Shown: positions 6,892-10,615 of the stretch, piece after piece | How positions within the stretch are numbered: the first letter of the stretch is position 1 | Layout of the letters: each line of letters begins with the position of its first letter | Assembly: GCA_003500765.1 (NCBI GenBank) | Contig: DNQL01000304.1 | Coordinates: forward strand, 1 to 10,615 | Source of the DNA: Elusimicrobiota bacterium | GTDB taxonomy: Bacteria; Elusimicrobiota; Elusimicrobia; Elusimicrobiales; UBA9959 | DNA: 10,615 nucleotides | Reading direction: 5' to 3' | Notes under the pieces: model-generated | Seen by the model: only the letters and a program-made list of their open reading frames with translations | What the model was told of the DNA's origin: nothing | Databases searched by the model: none | Translations under genes and position numbers: made by a program

Positions 6892-7101
6892 TCAGGCCGG
6901 GGTGGGCGGCGGGACCGGCGGGACGTCGGAAGGACAGGGAACGTACTTGGGACAGACCACCCAGTCTTCCGAGGCGACCTTGGAGTCCAGCTCGCCGAAG
7001 ACCATGAGGGCCTGGAACTCCATCCTGTCCTCGGCTTTCTCCAGTGTAAGAACGTCTTCGGAGCCGAGATTTATCGATTTGATCAGAGACTTCGTTTTCA
7101 T
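6892..7101 (-). CDS. 69-residue small protein with Pro-rich, two-Cys C-terminus; unknown function
   Basis: I do not recognise a family. The gene looks real: its ATG at 7101 has GGGAG with a 6-base spacer, a sigma-54-like promoter lies about 100 bases upstream, and a terminator follows the stop. The first half (MKTKSLIKSINLGSEDVLTL) is charged with no hydrophobic signal segment. The second half contains WVVCPKYVPCPSD, a C-P-x3-P-C arrangement, and ends in PPVPPPTPA. A soluble leader followed by a short Cys/Pro tail resembles precursor peptides of modified peptides (RiPPs), but no maturation enzyme or exporter is seen nearby, so this is only a possibility. A metal-binding or assembly-partner small protein is an alternative. 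It shares its upstream element with the exported protein encoded at 7344-8285, suggesting a joint role. Confidence 0.7.
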   Translation of the reverse strand: MKTKSLIKSINLGSEDVLTLEKAEDRMEFQALMVFGELDSKVASEDWVVCPKYVPCPSDVPPVPPPTPA

Positions 7102-7198
7102 TTTATTCTCCCTGGGGTTTCCCCCGCCGCTTTATTATCTGGATCTTCAGGTCCGGGGGATTTCGATCTTCAACTACCCGGCTCTTGCCATAAACAGA
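7102..7198 (-). other. probable 5' leader of the small-protein gene
   Basis: If transcription starts about 12 bases beyond the sigma-54-like element, near 7187, the leader is about 85 bases. It contains a small GGGG-AAA-CCCC hairpin (7114-7124) directly before the Shine-Dalgarno GGGAG, which could affect ribosome access. No known riboswitch is recognised. Confidence 0.35.
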
Positions 7199-7212
7199 GC
7201 AATTTTTATGCC
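7194..7212. repeat. 19-bp shared upstream element, copy 1
   Basis: ACAGAGCAATTTTTATGCC on the plus strand. It differs at one base from the copy at 8325-8343. Both copies precede minus-strand genes in the same orientation and contain the -24/-12 pattern plus the CTCTGT just downstream of -12. Confidence 0.85.
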
Positions 7213-7213
7213 C
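7199..7213 (-). promoter_or_regulatory. sigma-54-type -24/-12 promoter of the small-protein gene
   Basis: Reading leftward: GGGCATAAAAATTGC, with GG and GC separated by exactly 10 bases. This matches the sigma-54 consensus (TGGCAC-N5-TTGC) at GG, CA and TTGC. The surrounding 19 bases are shared, with one mismatch, with the element before the exported-protein gene. Sigma-54 promoters need an AAA+ activator; none is encoded in the window. Confidence 0.6.
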
Positions 7214-7294
7214 ACAATATAGACCATTTAGTGTGTTTTTTGTTCAAAATATGCTCAAAAAACGATTTTTTACCCATATTTCTATTTTCATATG

Positions 7295-7328
7295 AAAAAA
7301 CAGGCCCCGGAACCGCCCGGAGCCTGTT
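7295..7328 (-). terminator. Rho-independent terminator of the exported-protein gene
   Basis: A 12-bp stem with one mismatch (AACAGGCCCCGG 7299-7310 against CCGGAGCCTGTT 7317-7328), a 6-base loop, and a T6 run on the minus strand. It lies 15 bases after the stop at 7344 and insulates the small-protein promoter region from the upstream gene. Confidence 0.8.
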
Positions 7329-7343
7329 TTCGCGCGTCCATCA

Positions 7344-8285
7344 CTATTTTATCACGCTGACCGCGGCGCTTTTGCCCTTCTCGATATAGTCCTCGGTAAA
7401 CCCCTGCTTCTTTACCTTGAATCCCCAGTTCACGAAGTACTTGTCGGCCTTGGCCCGGAATTCGGCCGCGTCCTTTTCGGAGGCGAAGTCGGAGAGCTTG
7501 AAAGTCGCCTTGAAGTCCTGCCGCAGCCAATTGAGCGGGAACTCGAAGAACTTGGTGCCTTTCGACGAATCGAACAGCTTGTCCTGCACAAGTTCCACGC
7601 CTATGTGTACCTTGCCGCCGTCGTAGTCGCCGGTGAACTGGTTCCGGACGGTTAGCGTGAATTCCTTGCGCACGTCGTCGTAGGAGAAGGAGGCCAGCTC
7701 GGCGAGCGAGGCCTCGGGCTTCTGCGGCTTCCGGCCGTTGGGAAAGAGTTCCACCGAGTAGCGCCAGTCGGAGTTCTTGTCCCTGTAGGTGTATTCGAAC
7801 GGGCTCTGGCGTATTACGAAAGACCCTTTCTTGGACTGGAAGTCGTAGCAGACCTCTATCTTTTCCTTATCGTACTGGCGCAGCTCGCGGTTATGTATGA
7901 CCAGGTCCACGTCGGCGTCCACCCACTGGTGCTTATCTTTGCATACCGACCAGGTGCTGTAAACCCCGTCCACCATGCCGCTCACGTCCACGCATTCCTC
8001 CCACGAGTAGACCGCCTGCAGGCCGACGCGGCGATTGATGGAAGCGCCGTCGCGGGAATCCAGTTCCACGGTCTTGCAGACCTTCCGGTTCTGCCAGCCG
8101 CGGTTGGAGATCCTGGAAGCCTCTTTAGCCGCGGCTTCAGGAACGGTTATATCCGCGGCGGTACCGATAAGTTCGGAGACCTGCACGCCGCCCCTGGCGC
8201 CGGGCTTGCCGTCAAAGTCTATTTTTATTTCCTCCGCGCCGGCAAAAGACGCCGCCGCCAGTATCGCTATGAGTATCTTGATCAT
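7344..8285 (-). CDS. exported protein of unknown family (313 residues, four Cys)
   Basis: I do not recognise the family. The start chosen is the ATG at 8285: it has GGGAG with a 7-base spacer and begins a clean Sec signal peptide (MIKILIAILAAASFAGA, cleavage after AGA at 17). A longer frame opening at 8345 would begin inside the promoter element and bury the signal peptide, so it is rejected. The mature protein is polar and rich in Lys, Asp and aromatics. It has four Cys (70, 98, 115, 146), probably two disulfides, clustered in the N-terminal half. The C-terminal half has alternating beta-like segments (KEFTLTVRNQF, KVHIGVELV, FKATFKLSDF), suggesting a beta-sandwich region. There is no membrane anchor or lipobox. 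It is monocistronic, with its own sigma-54-like promoter and terminator. A periplasmic or surface protein is likely; function is unknown. Confidence 0.8.
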   Translation of the reverse strand: MIKILIAILAAASFAGAEEIKIDFDGKPGARGGVQVSELIGTAADITVPEAAAKEASRISNRGWQNRKVCKTVELDSRDGASINRRVGLQAVYSWEECVDVSGMVDGVYSTWSVCKDKHQWVDADVDLVIHNRELRQYDKEKIEVCYDFQSKKGSFVIRQSPFEYTYRDKNSDWRYSVELFPNGRKPQKPEASLAELASFSYDDVRKEFTLTVRNQFTGDYDGGKVHIGVELVQDKLFDSSKGTKFFEFPLNWLRQDFKATFKLSDFASEKDAAEFRAKADKYFVNWGFKVKKQGFTEDYIEKGKSAAVSVIK

Positions 8286-8324
8286 TTTTTGTCTCCCAGT
8301 CCCGATTTTTGACTCTCGGAACGT

Positions 8325-8343
8325 ACAGAGCAATTTTAATGCC
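8325..8343. repeat. 19-bp shared upstream element, copy 2
   Basis: ACAGAGCAATTTTAATGCC on the plus strand, one mismatch from the copy at 7194-7212. Same orientation and role, about 1.1 kb away. Confidence 0.85.
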
Positions 8344-8344
8344 A
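8330..8344 (-). promoter_or_regulatory. sigma-54-type -24/-12 promoter of the exported-protein gene
   Basis: Reading leftward: TGGCATTAAAATTGC, a very close match to TGGCAC-N5-TTGC with GG-N10-GC spacing. Transcription would start near 8318, about 33 bases before the ATG at 8285 and its GGGAG site. Confidence 0.7.
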
Positions 8345-8348
8345 TTAT

Positions 8349-8407
8349 AAAACCGGGGGGTTACCGGTTTTTTGGCGGGAATACAGGCAAATGGGCGTAA
8401 AAACCGG
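8349..8407. repeat. AAAACCGG repeats and hairpin upstream of the sigma-54-like promoter
   Basis: AAAACCGG (8349-8356) and CCGGTTTT (8364-8371) form an 8-bp inverted repeat with a 7-base loop and a T6 run on the plus strand. A third copy, AAAAACCGG, lies at 8399-8407. The hairpin could act as a terminator, but no plus-strand gene precedes it. Alternatively the copies are binding sites for a sigma-54 activator, although -30 to -90 is closer than usual. Confidence 0.45.
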
Positions 8408-8514
8408 CAATAAAGGATATCAGCGACTTTTTCCAGCGAGAACATCCGCTGCCGGATGAAAAGCTTTCCGACCGGGCCCCGCGCGTTTCACTCATCCTAC
8501 GCCGCGCCCCGTGG

Positions 8515-8542
8515 TTGAAACACGGCCCTTTTTTGTTATTAT
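8515..8542 (+). promoter_or_regulatory. sigma-70 promoter of the histidine kinase gene
   Basis: TTGAAA (8515-8520), a 16-base spacer, TATTAT (8537-8542). Transcription would begin around 8549-8551, that is, at or within two bases of the A of the kinase ATG, which has no Shine-Dalgarno. The mRNA may therefore be leaderless. Confidence 0.55.
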
Positions 8543-8550
8543 TGTCTATT

Positions 8551-10615
8551 ATGGCCGAGACGGCGGGGTTGGTACTGGTAGTGACCATGGGGAAGGAGCT
8601 CCCGGAGGAGCTCAGGCCCTCCATGTCCGGAAGGGGGCTCGAGATCTCGGTGGTCCCCACCCTCAACTACGCCGCCGACCGCCTGGCCAAAGGCGACTGC
8701 CTGGCCATAGTCGTGGACTACGCCAAGGTCTCGCTGGAAGAACGCGAAGCCTTCCTGGCCCTGCACAAGCAGTATCCGAACATACATTTCTTTTCGCTGG
8801 AAACGATGGCCAGCAATTCCCCGGAACACCCGGCCCCGCTTCGCAGGCTGGGCTGGCCCATGCCCAACGGTTTCGCCGACCAGATGCGCGCCATAGACCG
8901 GCAGATAGTGCTGATCGCGGAGCAGGTCCTCTTCGTGACCGGCGCGGTCCAGACCGCGCTGCAGGGCGCCGGCGTCAAGCCGGTCTCGCTGGAATCCACC
9001 AACGACCTGGCCTCTTTCATCTCCGAGCAGAACAATGCCCGCATCTCCTCTTCCCAGCGCAAGAAGCCAAAAAGCCTCTGGTCCAAGCTCAGCGGCGGCG
9101 AAGAGGAGAACGCTTCCGCCGCCCAGTTCCTGGGCAACGTGGTGGTGGCGCAGTTCAGCGGGACGCAGGAGGACGCCGAGGCGCTGGACGCCGAGATACG
9201 CGAAGCCGCGCCCGAGGCGGTCTGCTACCTGGTCTCCGGCACGGACACCGCGCGCTACGCCCTGCAGTTCCTCCGCGAAGGCAGGCCGGTCTCACTGATG
9301 CGCGAACACGCCGGACGCATAGCCGGCGTACTGGCCGAACTCGCCGGCGGCGGCGCCGATACCCGCCTGAAAGAGCGCGAGAAAGAGCGCATACTTCTCC
9401 TGGACAATTTCAAGCCGGCGCTGACCATGCTGGGCCAGGCCCTGCTGGGGGCCGGCTACGAGGTCACGGCGTCGATGGACGGCGGCGAGGCGCTCAACCT
9501 CTGCAAGAAAGGGAGTTTCCACCTCGCCGTCATCGGGACCGCGATAAGTTTCGCCGAGCATTCCGGCGCCGAGCTGGCGCAGAAGCTGCGCGAGCGCGAC
9601 CCCGACATGCGCATCATCTTCATGGTGGACCAGTACCCGCTCAAGGCCGCCCTGCAGGGCGTCAGCCAGGTCGTGGAGCTCGGGCTCGACGACGCGCTGC
9701 TGAAACCCGTGGAACCCTCGCGCCTCATCTTCTCCGTCCAGAAAGCGCTCGAAGCGCGCTTCCTGAAACTCGAGAACGCGCGGTTGCTCAAGGAGACCCA
9801 GGCGCAGAAGGAACAGCTCGAGCTGGTCAACGGCTTCCAGAAAAAGTTCTTCGCCACCGTCGCCCACGACGTAAAAAGCCCGCTGACCGCCATACTCGGC
9901 TACTCCGAAGTGCTGACCGGCAAGCTCAAGGCCATGCCCGGCGAGCAGCGCTACGCCGCTAATATCCAGACCTCCGCCAAGACGCTCAATGTCCTTATTT
10001 CCGACCTGGTGGACCTGGCCGCGATGGAATCCGGAAAACTGCGCGTGGAGATAGGAACCCTGAACCTCCTGAACGTCATCAACGACGTGTACGCGCGCGT
10101 CGAAATAGCCGCCCAGAAGAGAAATCTCAGCATGAAGCTGGAGGCGCCGCCCGCCCTGCCGCCGCTGGCCGGCGACGACGCGCGTATCGGCCAGGTGGTT
10201 CAGAACCTCTGCACCAACGCCATCCAGTACACCCGGGAAGGCGGCAGGATAACCATCAAAGCGGAGATCAAACCCGATCGCGTCGAGGTCAGCGTCATAG
10301 ACACCGGTATCGGCATTTCAAAGGAAGACCTCCCCCGCATCTGGGAGCGGTTCTTCCAGACCAAGGAAGCGCAGGGCATGCGCAAAGCCGGCTTCGGTCT
10401 CGGCCTCAAGATCGCGAGAGAGATCGTTCAGCGGCACGGCGGCGAGATGGGCATAGAATCGGAGCTGGGCGTCGGCTCCAGGTTCTTCTTCTACATACCT
10501 TTCAAGGAAGGGACTCCGGTGCAGCAGGCGCCCGCGGCCGCGCAGAAAGCGCCCGAACCGGAGCCGAAACCGGCCCCGGCGCCAAAGCCTGAACCCGCGC
10601 CAGCGCCGCCGCCGG
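8551..10615 (+). CDS. sensor histidine kinase with receiver-like domains before the kinase core; open at right edge
   Basis: An open frame of 688 codons from the ATG at 8551 to the window edge. No transmembrane segment is evident, so it is probably cytoplasmic. Residues 1-105 and 117-265 look like alternating beta/alpha receiver-like folds, the second carrying a polar insert (about 163-190). Residues 279-400 are a clearer receiver (RILLLDNFKPAL to LLKPVEPSRL, with K385) in which the phosphoacceptor position is Gly329 (VIGT) and the Thr/Ser switch is lost. A coiled-coil-like linker (401-430) leads to HisKA with H439 in VAHDVKSPLTAILGYSEVL. The ATPase domain has the N box (N556 in NLCTNAIQY), G1 (DTGIGIS, D584), an F box (WERFFQ) and G2 (GFGLGL, 614-619), so autokinase activity is expected. 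From about 653 the protein becomes a Pro/Ala/Glu/Lys tail, probably a linker continuing beyond the window. No partner regulator is visible. Confidence 0.92.
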   Translation, partial: MAETAGLVLVVTMGKELPEELRPSMSGRGLEISVVPTLNYAADRLAKGDCLAIVVDYAKVSLEEREAFLALHKQYPNIHFFSLETMASNSPEHPAPLRRLGWPMPNGFADQMRAIDRQIVLIAEQVLFVTGAVQTALQGAGVKPVSLESTNDLASFISEQNNARISSSQRKKPKSLWSKLSGGEEENASAAQFLGNVVVAQFSGTQEDAEALDAEIREAAPEAVCYLVSGTDTARYALQFLREGRPVSLMREHAGRIAGVLAELAGGGADTRLKEREKERILLLDNFKPALTMLGQALLGAGYEVTASMDGGEALNLCKKGSFHLAVIGTAISFAEHSGAELAQKLRERDPDMRIIFMVDQYPLKAALQGVSQVVELGLDDALLKPVEPSRLIFSVQKALEARFLKLENARLLKETQAQKEQLELVNGFQKKFFATVAHDVKSPLTAILGYSEVLTGKLKAMPGEQRYAANIQTSAKTLNVLISDLVDLAAMESGKLRVEIGTLNLLNVINDVYARVEIAAQKRNLSMKLEAPPALPPLAGDDARIGQVVQNLCTNAIQYTREGGRITIKAEIKPDRVEVSVIDTGIGISKEDLPRIWERFFQTKEAQGMRKAGFGLGLKIAREIVQRHGGEMGIESELGVGSRFFFYIPFKEGTPVQQAPAAAQKAPEPEPKPAPAPKPEPAPAPPP

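Noticed and set aside
6902..7222. Plus-strand frame of 106 codons opposite the small protein
   Set aside because: No ribosome site, and it starts just after a strong terminator; the minus-strand frame has promoter, ribosome site and terminator.
7285..7298. TTTTCATATGAAAA palindrome as an operator or activator site
   Set aside because: It overlaps the T-run of the terminator, so the symmetry is mostly explained; no second copy near the other sigma-54-like promoter.
8286..8345. Upstream ATG at 8345 as start of the exported protein
   Set aside because: It would lie inside the sigma-54-like element and put 20 residues before a clean signal peptide; the ATG at 8285 has its own ribosome site.
8509..8534. 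CCGTG/CACGG hairpin followed by a T run as a terminator
   Set aside because: The stem is only 5 bp, the loop contains the -35 of the kinase promoter, and no plus-strand gene lies upstream.
8361..8666. Minus-strand frame of 101 codons across the kinase promoter
   Set aside because: Low-information sequence overlapping the real kinase start, with no ribosome site.
8511..9962. Plus-strand frame of 483 codons overlapping the kinase
   Set aside because: Arg/Gly-rich frame-shifted reading; the frame starting at 8551 holds the receiver, HisKA and ATPase motifs and stays open to the edge.

Overview
The window is GC-rich bacterial DNA with dense, short-spaced genes, Rho-independent terminators and Sec signal peptides. 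It suggests a Gram-negative bacterium known mainly from metagenomes. Isoleucine ATA is used heavily despite the high GC: by eye, about 12 of 24 Ile codons in the thiolase gene. From gene style and that codon habit I would guess Elusimicrobiota or a neighbouring phylum, at low confidence, because no rRNA or marker gene is present.

Layout. (1) 1-1944, minus strand: an operon of a multi-pass membrane protein of the LPG-synthase TM/flippase-like family followed by a GT-B glycosyltransferase that runs off the left edge; a cell-envelope glycan or lipid function is likely. (2) 2111-3520, plus strand: a secreted clostripain-family (C11) cysteine peptidase closed by a strong terminator. It has an Asn where the family normally carries the S1-pocket Asp. 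(3) 3599-6824, plus strand: a self-contained regulated operon. A consensus-like sigma-70 promoter and an 18-bp TetR-type palindrome sit just before a TetR regulator. The regulator overlaps (ATGA) an acetyl-CoA hydrolase/CoA-transferase gene, which is followed by an acetyl-CoA acetyltransferase. Together these connect short-chain acyl-CoA/acid exchange with C2-C4 condensation or cleavage. The operon ends at a terminator that also serves the converging gene.

(4) 6892-8344, minus strand: a 69-residue Pro-rich, two-Cys small protein and a 313-residue exported protein of unknown family. Each is preceded by nearly the same 19-bp element (one mismatch), which fits the sigma-54 -24/-12 promoter pattern (GG-N10-GC). 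They look like separate transcription units of one sigma-54 regulon, and this is the most interesting part of the window. (5) 8515 to the right edge, plus strand: a large soluble sensor histidine kinase with what look like degenerate receiver-like domains in front of its HisKA/HATPase core and a Pro-Ala-Glu-Lys tail. Its promoter is placed so that the mRNA may be leaderless. The gene is open at the right edge.

No tRNA, rRNA, CRISPR array, insertion sequence or phage gene was seen.
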